Below, one piece after another: positions 29,437 to 38,370 of a stretch of 64,000 nucleotides of DNA. The stretch's first letter is position 1; each line of letters starts with the position of its first letter. This stretch comes from JARBAK01 sp034472185 (GTDB lineage Bacteria > Pseudomonadota > Alphaproteobacteria > Rickettsiales > Midichloriaceae): the NCBI GenBank assembly GCA_034472185.1, contig JARBAK010000001.1:62001-126000 (forward strand). Direction: 5' to 3'. Made by a program: the position numbers and the translations under genes. The notes below the pieces were generated by a model. It was not told the DNA's origin and ran no database searches. It saw only the letters and a list, made by a program, of their open reading frames with translations.

Positions 29437-29973
29437 AGTTTATTAAAATAAAGATGGGGATGGATGCTTTGTGTCAAATCAACAACAAATATGTGTTTTT
29501 ATACATATTCTTCGGTGTGGTTATTGACTATTAGGGCACTAGATATTACAATGGTGCCCGAGGCGTTATGATGGAGTGCGAGGGGGGTTGTTCTTAATAG
29601 ATAAGAATACAGCGTAAAGGTGTTGTGTTTGCGGTCTTGGATAGATGGGTAATGTGTTTCTATGATTGTGTTGTTTTAAATATAGGGCCCATTGATGAGA
29701 ATGCTTATTGGCTATATTTTAGTAGAGACTATGGAATCAAAGCCGCGTTTTGATATTTTTTTCGCTGATGACTGTAATTACTTGCAATATATCAATGCCG
29801 AATAGTTTGCTGTGGCGGTATTTTTGTTGAGTGTATATTGAAATATCATGTTTGTGATAAAAGGAATGAGTTTTATATAAGCGGCCTCGTGGTTTATACC
29901 ACTTTAATTTTAAATATTTGCATTTTCATGCTGTTTACTTTTACTATTTTTGCTTTTAACGGTATCATTAGCC
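29437..29973. other. Long gap and probable leader upstream of rho
   Basis: No convincing gene lies in these 537 bases. GGGCAC (29534-29539) and GTGCCC (29554-29559) form a perfect stem. GTGGT (29889-29893) and ACCAC (29898-29902) form a short hairpin followed by a T-rich run, about 70 nt before the rho start, which could act as a weak terminator or attenuator. A 42-codon open frame from GTG 29625 to 29753 has no recognisable product. Confidence 0.45.
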
Positions 29974-31494
29974 ATGGATAGAAACCGCCATACGAATTTT
30001 GTCAATAATTCTAATAATTATAATAGAAGACATGTTCCAAAGTATAGGCAAAAGCGCGTTGATGATGGTTGTGATACATCTCAGATGGGCGGTGATACGG
30101 ATATTGGTAGTGACAATCAGTCATCGTTTGCATTACAAGATGAAGGACAGGGTTCTTTGCAGAGTGATATAAATTCTTCAGTTAATTACCATGATACACT
30201 TCTCCTTTTAAGAGATCTTAAAAGAAAGTCTCCAGAAGATTTGGTGCATTTCGCTGAATCCTTGAATATAGAAGATGCGAGTTTGTTTCCTAAAAATGAG
30301 CTGATATATAATATTCTCCGTGTAATATCGAATGGAGGCGGTACTATAATCGCAGAGGGTGTGTTAGAGGTATTATTGGATGGCTATGGGTTTTTGAGAT
30401 CACATGAGGCAAACTATTTACCTGGTCCCAGCGATATTTATATATCCCCTAATCAAATAAGAAAGCATGGATTAAGAACAGGAGATACTATTACGGGTCC
30501 AATAAGGCCCTCTAAAAGAGGTGAGAGGTATTTTGCTCTTGCTTCCGTAAAAAATATAAATTTTTTGGGGTTGGAAAGTAGTCGGCATAGGGTTCATTTT
30601 GATGATTTGACCCCGCTCTATCCTGATGAGCATATAAAGCTTGAGACTGAAGTAAAGAGCAAAATTAGCGCGAGAATAATAGATATTGTTGCGCCTCTAG
30701 GGCGTGGGCAACGTGCGTTAGTTGTTGCTCCTCCACGTACTGGAAAAACTATGTTGATACAAACTATAGCGCATTCAATTTCTACAAATTATCCAGAGAT
30801 TGCGTTAATAGTACTATTGATAGATGAGCGTCCTGAAGAAGTGACTGATATGCTGCGCTCAGTAAAGGGAGAAGTTGTAAGTTCAACTTTTGACGAACCT
30901 TCAACTAGGCACGTACAACTTGCAGAAATAGTAATAGAAAAAGCGAAGCGATTAGCAGAAAATAAGAAGGACGTGGTGATATTACTTGATTCAATAACAA
31001 GGCTAGCGCGCGCATATAACAACGTAGTACCTTCTTCTGGTAAAGTTTTAAGTGGAGGGGTAGATTCAAATGCATTGCAGCGACCTAAGAGGTTTTTTGG
31101 TGCGGCCAGAAATATAGAAGAGGGAGGATCTATCACGATCATAGCAACCGCTTTGATCGATACTGGATCTAGAATGGATGAGGTGATATTTGAGGAATTT
31201 AAGGGAACCGGTAATGCTGAAATAGTTTTAGATCGTAAAATTGCTGATAGAAGGATGTTCCCTGCTTTGGATATTGCGAAATCTGGTACACGTAAAGAAG
31301 ATTTATTGATTGATAAGGGCGTACTCTCCAAAATATGGATATTACGGCGGGTATTGAACCCAATGGGTATTTTAGAGTCCATAGACTTCCTTATGGAAAA
31401 AGTGAGACTTACACCGTCAAACACGGTGTTTTTTGAGCAGATGGATACTTTAGGCTCTTCAGCCAGAAAGGGCAACGGTGGTGGTGGAAGTTGA
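29974..31494 (+). CDS. rho: Transcription termination factor Rho
   Basis: Hexameric RNA-dependent ATPase that ends transcription, about 506 aa from ATG 29974 (a TTG at 29950 is in frame). The first 75 or so residues form an extra Asn/Ser/Asp-rich low-complexity segment. Then come the Rho N-terminal domain (residues 80-120), the RNA-binding cold-shock-like domain (GYGFLRS near 140), and the ATPase core with Walker [10 protein letters not shown] near 255, Walker [17 protein letters not shown] near 337 and the Q/R-loop [21 protein letters not shown]. Typical Rho is about 420 aa, so the length difference is the N-terminal segment. Its stop abuts the rmuC stop exactly. Confidence 0.97.
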   Translation: MDRNRHTNFVNNSNNYNRRHVPKYRQKRVDDGCDTSQMGGDTDIGSDNQSSFALQDEGQGSLQSDINSSVNYHDTLLLLRDLKRKSPEDLVHFAESLNIEDASLFPKNELIYNILRVISNGGGTIIAEGVLEVLLDGYGFLRSHEANYLPGPSDIYISPNQIRKHGLRTGDTITGPIRPSKRGERYFALASVKNINFLGLESSRHRVHFDDLTPLYPDEHIKLETEVKSKISARIIDIVAPLGRGQRALVVAPPRTGKTMLIQTIAHSISTNYPEIALIVLLIDERPEEVTDMLRSVKGEVVSSTFDEPSTRHVQLAEIVIEKAKRLAENKKDVVILLDSITRLARAYNNVVPSSGKVLSGGVDSNALQRPKRFFGAARNIEEGGSITIIATALIDTGSRMDEVIFEEFKGTGNAEIVLDRKIADRRMFPALDIAKSGTRKEDLLIDKGVLSKIWILRRVLNPMGILESIDFLMEKVRLTPSNTVFFEQMDTLGSSARKGNGGGGS

Positions 31495-32715
31495 TTATAT
31501 TCTAGAGATGTCTTCTTTTACTTGTGACGAGTAATTTTTGTCCTCAAGAGGAGGCTCTTCTGTGGGGGGATCAATATGTATATCTCGAAGCTTATCTCGT
31601 ATGGTTTTAGATTTACCTTCTGCCTCGCTTATTGCGTTTCCCGCTTGCTCGAGCTTAATTCTTGTTTTACTTAATATATCTGCAAACTTAGTAAATTCTC
31701 TTTTTATAATACTCAATGTATTCCATACTTCACTAGAACGTCGCTCTATTGCAAGGGTTTTGAACCCCATTTGCAAACTGTTTAAAAATGCACTGAGTGT
31801 TGTAGGACTTGTAATAGTTACTCTATACCTTTGCTGTAATAGCTCGACAAGACCTGGGTTACGTAATACTTCTGCATATAATCCCTCTATAGGTAAAAAC
31901 ATTATTGCAAAATCTGTTGTAATTGGTGGATATATATACTTTTCTGCTATAAGTTTCGCGGATTTTTTAATGCTTATCTCTAATAGTTTATACTGTGTTT
32001 CTACCTCGCCAGGATTATCATTATCTTGAGCTTCTATCAATCTTTGGTAATCTGCTAGAGGAAATTTAGCATCTATTGGGAGATAAATATAAGATAAAGG
32101 ATCGTTGCTCTTGCCTGGTAATTTTATTGCATATTCTACTCTATCTTGCGATGTATTCCTTATAGCGACGTTTTGCATATATTGATTTGGAGACATAATT
32201 TGAGCTAAAATGTTTCCTAATTGCATCTCGCCCCATATGCCTCGTGTTTTAACGTTGGATAGTACTTTTTTTAAATCTCCTACGCTAGAAGCAATACTTT
32301 GCATTTCTCCGAGTCCCCTATATACCGCCTCTAGTCTGTCACTGATTAATTGGAAGGAATCGCCTAAACGTTTTTCTAATGTGGAATATAGCTTTTCATC
32401 CACAAGAAACTTAATCTCTTCCAATTGCTCTTTATTTACATTTGATAATTGGGATATTTTGCTATCGATTAGCAGGCGTATGTTCTCTAATTTATTTTCA
32501 TTTACTAAGCTGCCAGATTGTATGCTTTGCAGCAGAATATTTTGTAGAGCTTCTCCCCTTCTTTCTTGACCACTTATGCTTTCTTTTATTCTATCCATGA
32601 ATATAGGTATAGACTCTCCCCTTGCATTAATTTTATAAATTAGAAGCATTAACAGAAGTAAAACTGAGACAAGGAGTATTCCTAAAATTACTAAGATGAA
32701 GGTGGCATTTTCCAT
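31495..32715 (-). CDS. rmuC: DNA recombination protein RmuC
   Basis: 406-aa member of the RmuC family, which limits inversions at short inverted repeats and carries a putative nuclease domain. One N-terminal membrane helix (residues 5-27) is followed by a long coiled coil (about 40-125). The conserved core follows: VKTRGIWGEMQLGNIL, then YIYLPIDAKFPLADYQRL and FAIMFLPIEGLYAEVL, then LNSLQMGFKTLAIERRSSEVW. The tail is acidic and proline-rich. It converges on rho with no intergenic base: rho ends at 31494 and rmuC ends at 31495. Confidence 0.94.
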   Translation of the reverse strand: MENATFILVILGILLVSVLLLLMLLIYKINARGESIPIFMDRIKESISGQERRGEALQNILLQSIQSGSLVNENKLENIRLLIDSKISQLSNVNKEQLEEIKFLVDEKLYSTLEKRLGDSFQLISDRLEAVYRGLGEMQSIASSVGDLKKVLSNVKTRGIWGEMQLGNILAQIMSPNQYMQNVAIRNTSQDRVEYAIKLPGKSNDPLSYIYLPIDAKFPLADYQRLIEAQDNDNPGEVETQYKLLEISIKKSAKLIAEKYIYPPITTDFAIMFLPIEGLYAEVLRNPGLVELLQQRYRVTITSPTTLSAFLNSLQMGFKTLAIERRSSEVWNTLSIIKREFTKFADILSKTRIKLEQAGNAISEAEGKSKTIRDKLRDIHIDPPTEEPPLEDKNYSSQVKEDISRI

Positions 32716-32927
32716 TATTTATATTTACTTCTTTCTCTTCTAAGGGTATATACGTCACGTGCTGTATGTGTTATGCTAAGATACAGGGGATTGTCTAATA
32801 GTCAACAGCATGGATGGTTTTATGCATTGCTTTATCGAAGGGTAAAAGGTGTGTCAGCAGCATGAGCGAAGTATCTATTTGTCTCATGTATGTATAGATT
32901 TAATGATAAGTTTTGAATTAAAGTTTT

Positions 32928-33344
32928 ATGGAGAAAACGCTCTCAATTATAAAGCCAGATGCTGTGGCTCGCAATATTACTGGTGCCATCAACGTGAAGT
33001 TTGAGAGTGCTGGATTGCGTATAATAGCGCAAAAGCGGTTGCTTCTAACTTGTAGACAAGCTGAGCAGTTTTATAGTGTGCATAAAGAACGTCCGTTTTT
33101 TAGAGATTTAGTAGAATTTATGATTTCAGGCCCTGTGATAGTGCAAGTATTAGAGGGAGAGGGTGCAGTAGAAATGTCTAGGAAGATAATGGGGGCAACT
33201 GATCCGGATAATGCTGCTGCTGGTACAATTCGTAAGGATTTCGGCACTAGTATACAGAACAATTGTATTCATGGATCTGATTCAATTGAAAATGCGGCGA
33301 GTGAAGTAAGTTTTTTCTTTGGAAGAGCTGAGATGGTGTATTAA
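32928..33344 (+). CDS. ndk: Nucleoside diphosphate kinase
   Basis: Balances (d)NTP pools by phosphate transfer through a histidine, 138 aa, family length. It starts [13 protein letters not shown] and holds the active-site block [20 protein letters not shown] near residue 112, with His in HGSDS as the phosphorylated residue. The Kpn-loop region [14 protein letters not shown] is present. It starts a run of plus-strand genes through rpsF, rpsR and rplI and may be co-transcribed with them (81 nt to rpsF). Confidence 0.97.
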   Translation: MEKTLSIIKPDAVARNITGAINVKFESAGLRIIAQKRLLLTCRQAEQFYSVHKERPFFRDLVEFMISGPVIVQVLEGEGAVEMSRKIMGATDPDNAAAGTIRKDFGTSIQNNCIHGSDSIENAASEVSFFFGRAEMVY

Positions 33345-33425
33345 TTGTTGCATTGATTGTGATAAGGACTATGATCACGACCTATGCTATAGGTATCAGA
33401 GAGGGGGTATTGTATTGTGGAATTT

Positions 33426-33773
33426 ATGTTTTATGAGTTGGTATATATTGTTCGTCCAGATGCTGGAGAACAAGCTGCGCGATCTGTTGCAGTGCTCATA
33501 GCTTCTATATTGGAAAAGGCGGCTGGACGTATTGTTAAGGAAGAGGTGTGGGGAGTGTTGCCTATGGCCTATCCTATTAAGAAGTCTAAAAGGGGGTACT
33601 ATATGCTTTTGGGCATTGAAGCCTCAGCTGCTGCTATAAAAAGTATAGAGCAGCGGTTGCAGATAAATGAAGATATGTTAAGGCTCTTGGTTCTAAGGGT
33701 TGAGAAATTTACTGAAGGGATTTCTCCTGGGCCCGGTATGGCACAAGATACATTTGTAAATACGCGTGGATAA
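33426..33773 (+). CDS. rpsF: 30S ribosomal protein S6
   Basis: Small-subunit platform protein that pairs with S18, about 115 aa. It has the N-terminal YELVYIVRPD strand, GRIVKEEVWGVLPMAYPIKKSKRGYY and the YLL-type core. A GTG at 33417 is in frame three codons earlier, but the ATG at 33426 (MFYELVY) matches the family. RimK-type enzymes glutamylate S6 in enterobacteria; this protein ends with AQDTFVNTRG and lacks an acidic Glu-rich tail, which matters for the RimK-like gene at the right edge. Confidence 0.96.
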   Translation: MFYELVYIVRPDAGEQAARSVAVLIASILEKAAGRIVKEEVWGVLPMAYPIKKSKRGYYMLLGIEASAAAIKSIEQRLQINEDMLRLLVLRVEKFTEGISPGPGMAQDTFVNTRG

Positions 33774-33793
33774 TTTTGATAGGCTTTTTGTGT

Positions 33794-34117
33794 ATGAAAA
33801 ATGGGATGTCAAAGCAGTTTCCAAGAGGAGAGGGAGCGATGAGAGATGAAAGAGGGGGGGGCGAAAGGATAATTCCTAATTCGGTGCTCTTTAATAAGGT
33901 AGTGGCGGTTCGCGGTGGAGTAGCTTGCCCTTTGTGTAGGCGTGATGCTCCTCTTCTGGACTATAAAAATGTACTACTTTTACAAAAGTTTACTTCAGAA
34001 GGAGGGCGTATATTGCCCAGTCGTGTTACAGGTGTATGTCGTAAACACCAAAGAAAATTGAGTCAGTGTGTGAAGCTTGCAAGAACAGTCGCCTTTTTGC
34101 CTTTTGTTGTTAAGTAG
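33794..34117 (+). CDS. rpsR: 30S ribosomal protein S18 with N-terminal extension
   Basis: Small-subunit protein next to S6. The core is clear: CPLCRRDAPLLDYKN, LLQKFTSEGGRILPSRVTGVCRKHQRKLSQCVKLAR and a final LPFVVK, with four cysteines, two of them in CPLC. The core is preceded by about 35 charged, Gly-rich residues not usual in S18; a run of eight G (33854-33861) encodes part of it. The frame opens at a TTG (33776); ATG 33794 is the first good start and 33806 is also possible. It begins about 20 nt after rpsF. Confidence 0.93.
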   Translation: MKNGMSKQFPRGEGAMRDERGGGERIIPNSVLFNKVVAVRGGVACPLCRRDAPLLDYKNVLLLQKFTSEGGRILPSRVTGVCRKHQRKLSQCVKLARTVAFLPFVVK

Positions 34118-34164
34118 ACTGCACGGTAGGCTAGTTATAAAACGCTACAAATGTGAATGTTGTT

Positions 34165-34626
34165 ATGGAAGTAATTTTGCTCGAGAAGGTTGCTGGCTTA
34201 GGCACTGTTGGTGATACAGTAACTGTACGTTGTGGTTATGCTAGAAACTTTTTGCTTCCTCGTGGTAAGGTTTTGAGAGCTACTGCATCTAATAAAAAAA
34301 TATTTGAAGAAAAACGTCTCCAATTTGAGGCTGTTAGCAGGGAACAGTTAGAATCAGCTCAGAAGCTTGCTGCAAAATTAGATCAGCTTGCAGTTATTAT
34401 TCCTAAACAAGCTGGAGATGATGGTCGTTTGTTTGGTTCTTTGACAACTAGCGATGTGGCGCTGGCTATATTTGAAGTTGCACATGAAAAGATAGAATGT
34501 TCTGCAATTGTATTACCAGCAAGAATAAAGGAAGTAGGAATTTATACTGGCGAAATAAAGTTACATCCTGATGTAGCGGTAGTATTTAAAATTGAGGTTA
34601 CGAGAGGGCGTAAGAGCGGTGTATAA
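34165..34626 (+). CDS. rplI: 50S ribosomal protein L9
   Basis: 23S rRNA-binding protein with two globular domains joined by a long helix, about 153 aa. The N-terminal domain is MEVILLEKVAGLGTVGDTVTVRCGYARNFLLPRGK. The connecting helix covers about 45-75, and the C-terminal domain has DDGRLFGSLTTSDVA near 94. It is close to the enterobacterial length and shorter than many alphaproteobacterial L9 proteins. A GTG at 34153 is in frame; ATG 34165 fits the family. It completes the rpsF-rpsR-rplI order common in bacteria. Confidence 0.96.
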   Translation: MEVILLEKVAGLGTVGDTVTVRCGYARNFLLPRGKVLRATASNKKIFEEKRLQFEAVSREQLESAQKLAAKLDQLAVIIPKQAGDDGRLFGSLTTSDVALAIFEVAHEKIECSAIVLPARIKEVGIYTGEIKLHPDVAVVFKIEVTRGRKSGV

Positions 34627-34690
34627 AATTGCTGGATCTCTCGTTGTATCTCCCCTTATAATATAGTGCGTTTTTCATGTTCACAAAGGC

Positions 34691-35830
34691 TTGATTAGAG
34701 CAGTGTCTATTCTTCAATTTTTTGATAAAAGGGTTATATATATAGAGAGAGATTGGGTTTCTCTGGTACTGTTGCTTGTAATAGCATTGATACTCGCCAT
34801 AAGCTGGATAGAGTTGTATTCAGTTGGGGGAGGGAGCATGAATCCATGGTTGATAAAGCAGGTTACTGTTTCTATTGTGGGCATCATAGCAATGATGATA
34901 TTAAGTGTGATTAGTATCAGAGCCGTATATGATCTTTCGTATTATGCGTATTTTTTGTGCTTAGCCTTGGTCTTGTTAGTGGATATACTAGGACATATGG
35001 CGATGGGAGCGCAACGCTGGCTTGTTATGGGTTTTGTAAATTTGCAACCTGCAGAATTTATGAAGATTGCTTTAATTATTGCATTAGCTCGTTATTTTCA
35101 TGCATTACATAGTTTTAAGGTTTCTAAATTTTCTGCTTTAATATTTCCTTTAATTTTAATTATTGTACCCGCATTCTTAGTATTCAAAGAACCTAACTTG
35201 GGAAGCGCATCCATAATAATACTTCTTGGATGTTTTATACTTTTTTTAGCAGGAGTAAAGTTTGCCTATTTTATAGGCGCTGGAAGCATGGTTTTGTTAA
35301 CTGCTCCGATATTTTGGATATATTTTTTACATCCTTATCAAAAACAGCGTATCCAAACCTTTTTACATCCAGAGGAGGATTTGCTTGGTGCGGGATATAA
35401 TGTTATGCAATCTAAGATTGCCATAGGCTCTGGCGGATTATCGGGATGCGGCCTATTTAATGGTACCCAGGGTAAGCTTAATTTTTTACCAGAACGTCAC
35501 ACAGATTTTTTATTTGCTGTACTTTCGGAGGAATTAGGATTTTATGGTGTGGTAGTTATGTTTATATTATATACTGCTTTGCTTGCGTGTTGCTATATTA
35601 TAGCTTTGCGCAACAATAGCCAGTACGGTCGTATTATTGCCGTAGGTGTAGCAAGCATGTTTTTTTTACAAATAGCTGTGAATTTAGGAATGATTTCGGG
35701 ACTTTTACCAGTTGTAGGTATTACATTGCCACTCTTCTCCTATGGTGGATCAAGCGTGACTAGTGCATTGCTTTCGCTTGGATTGGTGTTAAGCGTGCAC
35801 GCTAATGCTGAATTAGCAATTCCTAGGTAA
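34691..35830 (+). CDS. rodA: Rod-shape SEDS glycosyltransferase RodA
   Basis: Polytopic SEDS-family peptidoglycan polymerase, 379 aa with about ten membrane segments. It has GAQRWLVMGFVNLQPAEFMKIALI near residue 97, KEPNLGSASIIIL near 158, the IGSGGLSGCGLFNGTQGKLNFLPERHTDFLFAVLSEELGF signature near 237-276, and the C-terminal GITLPLFSYGGSS. FtsW is a homologue; the LPERHTDF form and the C-terminus favour RodA. No ATG is available at the N-terminus: the start is TTG 34691 or GTG 34703. It works with class B PBPs and MreB (48 kb) in lateral wall growth. Confidence 0.92.
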   Translation: MIRAVSILQFFDKRVIYIERDWVSLVLLLVIALILAISWIELYSVGGGSMNPWLIKQVTVSIVGIIAMMILSVISIRAVYDLSYYAYFLCLALVLLVDILGHMAMGAQRWLVMGFVNLQPAEFMKIALIIALARYFHALHSFKVSKFSALIFPLILIIVPAFLVFKEPNLGSASIIILLGCFILFLAGVKFAYFIGAGSMVLLTAPIFWIYFLHPYQKQRIQTFLHPEEDLLGAGYNVMQSKIAIGSGGLSGCGLFNGTQGKLNFLPERHTDFLFAVLSEELGFYGVVVMFILYTALLACCYIIALRNNSQYGRIIAVGVASMFFLQIAVNLGMISGLLPVVGITLPLFSYGGSSVTSALLSLGLVLSVHANAELAIPR

Positions 35831-35886
35831 ATTCAGGAATTGGAAAAATTAGAGATATATACTACTGAACTTCTATATAGGTTAAA

Positions 35887-38283
35887 GTGTTCATTATGAT
35901 ATTTGGTATGAATATGTGGTTCTTAGAAAGAGAGAAGACAATCCGTTTGTTGCGATCATTTATTTGTTTGCTAGCAGCTAGTTGTTATTTGGCTATGCAT
36001 TTTGCTGTAGCTGAGTCACCGTCTCTTTGTAGTAAAGTGAGAAGCATTGAAGTTAAAGGAAATAAAAGGATTCCGGATTCGACTATTGTGTCATACTTGA
36101 AAATAGATACCAATACGCCTTATAGCAGAGAAAAGGTAGATCAGGGCATCAATTATATTTATGAGACTGGTTTGTTTTCTGATGTAAGCGTTAATTGTTC
36201 CACTGAAAATGGTAAATTAACTGTTTTTGTCAAAGAAAACCCCACCGTTGATAGAGTGGCCATAGAGGGAAATAAAAAAATACAGGATAAAGAGCTGAAA
36301 GAGCATTTAAACATATCAGATGGATCGGTATATACGCGCGCTGCTGTGAATAAGGATATAAACACTATATTGAATATTTACCAACAGCGTGGTTGGTATC
36401 TAGCTAGGGTCGAATCAAATTTAGTGGTCTTACCAGATGATAGGGTGACAGTAATATTCGATATAAAAGAGGGTAAGAAGGCTAAAATCAATAAGTTGCT
36501 GTTTATCGGTAATGATGCCTTTTCTGATGAAAAATTAAAACGTGTACTTGTATCTAGGGAATTTTCTCCATTTCGTTTTTTTTCCTCTGCTGATTTATAT
36601 GACAAGAACAGGCTTGAGTTGGATGCGGAGGTATTGAAATCTTATTATAAAAATAATGGATATGCGGGTTTCCAAATTCTTAACATTGTATCTGAGCTGT
36701 CATCTCAGAAAGAATATTTTATTGTAACTTTTGTAGTGAATGAAGGGCCCCAATATAGAGTGGGAGATGTGGTTCTCGAAAATGCCTTGGAGAGTATAAG
36801 TCAATCCAAATTAATGTCTCTGATTCATGCTGGTCTTAAAAGGGGAGAGATTTTTAAAGAAATAGTAGTTCAAAATGTTGTGGCAAAATTGACTGCTTAC
36901 TTGGAGGAAAAAGGATATGCCTTTGTTGATATAGTCGCAGATTACGATAAAGATGCAAAAAATGGGATTTTGAATATAAAATTTGTCATAAAAGAAGGAC
37001 CAAGATTTTATATTAATGCGATCAATATACGAAATAACGTGAGGACTCAATGGAACGTTATAGGAAGAGAGATTCGTATTTATGGAGGAGATCCATTCAA
37101 TATGAACAGGTTAGAGAATGCAAAACAGCGATTAATGAATTTAGGGTATTTTAGTTCTGTAGATTTGTCGTTAAAACCTACGAATGTTTCGGACAAGGTA
37201 GATGTAGACTTTACTATAGACGAAATGTCTACAGGAAGCTGTGGCGTGAATTTCGGATACAACACCACTGGAGGTGTTATGGGAGGATTTTCTATATCAG
37301 AAAATAATTTGTTAGGTACGGGAAGAATTCTATCTTTAGACTTGCAGAAAGCAACTAGAATGCATAGTGCGTCCTTGAATTTTGTAGAGCCGCATTTTAT
37401 GAATTACAATATGTTTGGTGGAATAGAGCTCTTTTCTACTGGCATTAAAACCAAGGAGGTTGATCCCAACAATACTAGTTACACTCGTAATGCTTATGGT
37501 ACCGTACTGAAGATGGGATATGAGCTCACGGAATACCTTTCACATAGCGTTAGGTATTCACTTCAATCTGAATATATATCGGGCATCTCCTCGATGACAT
37601 CTCCTCTTATACGTTTGGAGGCTGGAAGATCTGTCGCTTCATCTGTTGGTCATACGTTAATTTATGATCGAAGAAATAGTACAATTGATCCAGTTCGTGG
37701 CTACGTATTGAAATTAAACCAAGATATTGCGGGATTAGGTGGAAGCTCTAGATTTTTCAGAAATGAATTTTCTACGGCCTATTATGTACCATTCATTAAG
37801 AACAATCTTATATTGAGTTTTGTTGGACGATTGGGCAGTGTAGATGGCTTAAGATCAAAGCAAGTACGAATATATAATAACTTTTTTCTGGGAGAGGAAA
37901 CCATAAGGGGATTTGAACCTGAGGGTATAGGCCCTAGAGATACTCAATACCTTGACGCTTTAGGTGGTAAGAAGTACTACTCTGGAACTATAGAGGCGAC
38001 TTTTCCGGTTGGTTTGCCGAAAGAGATGAGTGTGCGTGGTGTTGCATTTACAGATGCTGCTTCATTATGGGGACTGGATGTTCCTCTTGAAAAGAGCACC
38101 ATAAAGATAAGCTCTAATCAATGGAAAGGTGGGAATTACCTAAGGATGTCTTATGGTGTTGGAGTAATATGGAATTCTCCCTTAGGAGTAATTCGACTAG
38201 ATTATGGTATACCTATTCGCAAGACGTCATATGACCAGACATCTCATTTACGTATAAGTATGGGGGTGAATAATAATTTCTAA
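35887..38283 (+). CDS. bamA: Outer membrane assembly factor BamA
   Basis: Omp85-family protein that inserts beta-barrels into the outer membrane, 798 aa as read. A hydrophobic signal segment (FICLLAASCYLAMHFAVA) is followed by five POTRA repeats (about residues 50-420, each starting with a pattern like VRSIEVKGNKRI) and the 16-strand barrel. The conserved loop-6 region has VRIYNNFFLGEETIRGFEPEGIGPRD with the VRGF-type motif as IRGF. The last residue is Phe, the usual barrel end signal. The start is GTG 35887 with an upstream AGG, or one of the ATGs at 35896 to 35914. Its presence implies a protein-bearing outer membrane. Confidence 0.97.
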   Translation: MFIMIFGMNMWFLEREKTIRLLRSFICLLAASCYLAMHFAVAESPSLCSKVRSIEVKGNKRIPDSTIVSYLKIDTNTPYSREKVDQGINYIYETGLFSDVSVNCSTENGKLTVFVKENPTVDRVAIEGNKKIQDKELKEHLNISDGSVYTRAAVNKDINTILNIYQQRGWYLARVESNLVVLPDDRVTVIFDIKEGKKAKINKLLFIGNDAFSDEKLKRVLVSREFSPFRFFSSADLYDKNRLELDAEVLKSYYKNNGYAGFQILNIVSELSSQKEYFIVTFVVNEGPQYRVGDVVLENALESISQSKLMSLIHAGLKRGEIFKEIVVQNVVAKLTAYLEEKGYAFVDIVADYDKDAKNGILNIKFVIKEGPRFYINAINIRNNVRTQWNVIGREIRIYGGDPFNMNRLENAKQRLMNLGYFSSVDLSLKPTNVSDKVDVDFTIDEMSTGSCGVNFGYNTTGGVMGGFSISENNLLGTGRILSLDLQKATRMHSASLNFVEPHFMNYNMFGGIELFSTGIKTKEVDPNNTSYTRNAYGTVLKMGYELTEYLSHSVRYSLQSEYISGISSMTSPLIRLEAGRSVASSVGHTLIYDRRNSTIDPVRGYVLKLNQDIAGLGGSSRFFRNEFSTAYYVPFIKNNLILSFVGRLGSVDGLRSKQVRIYNNFFLGEETIRGFEPEGIGPRDTQYLDALGGKKYYSGTIEATFPVGLPKEMSVRGVAFTDAASLWGLDVPLEKSTIKISSNQWKGGNYLRMSYGVGVIWNSPLGVIRLDYGIPIRKTSYDQTSHLRISMGVNNNF

Positions 38284-38310
38284 TTCTAGTTACGTAGTGT
38301 GGGGTAAGTG

Positions 38311-38359
38311 AAGCATTTTTTATGCTTGTGATGGGGTCCTCTACTTTTTAATAAAGAGG
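38311..38359. terminator. Possible terminators between convergent bamA and yifB
   Basis: The 87-nt convergent gap holds two small stems. AAGCAT (38311-38316) pairs with ATGCTT (38322-38327) around five Ts. CCTCT (38338-38342) pairs with AGAGG (38355-38359). Neither is followed by a long T-run on the plus strand. Position between two stop codons is the main support. Confidence 0.3.
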
Positions 38360-38370
38360 AAGAGGTTTAG

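Noticed and set aside
29625..29753. 42-codon open frame in the gap before rho
   Set aside because: Short, GTG start with no clear ribosome-binding site and no recognisable product.
30789..31475. 228-aa open frame on the minus strand inside rho
   Set aside because: Antisense to the conserved ATPase core of rho; composition is that of a shadow frame.
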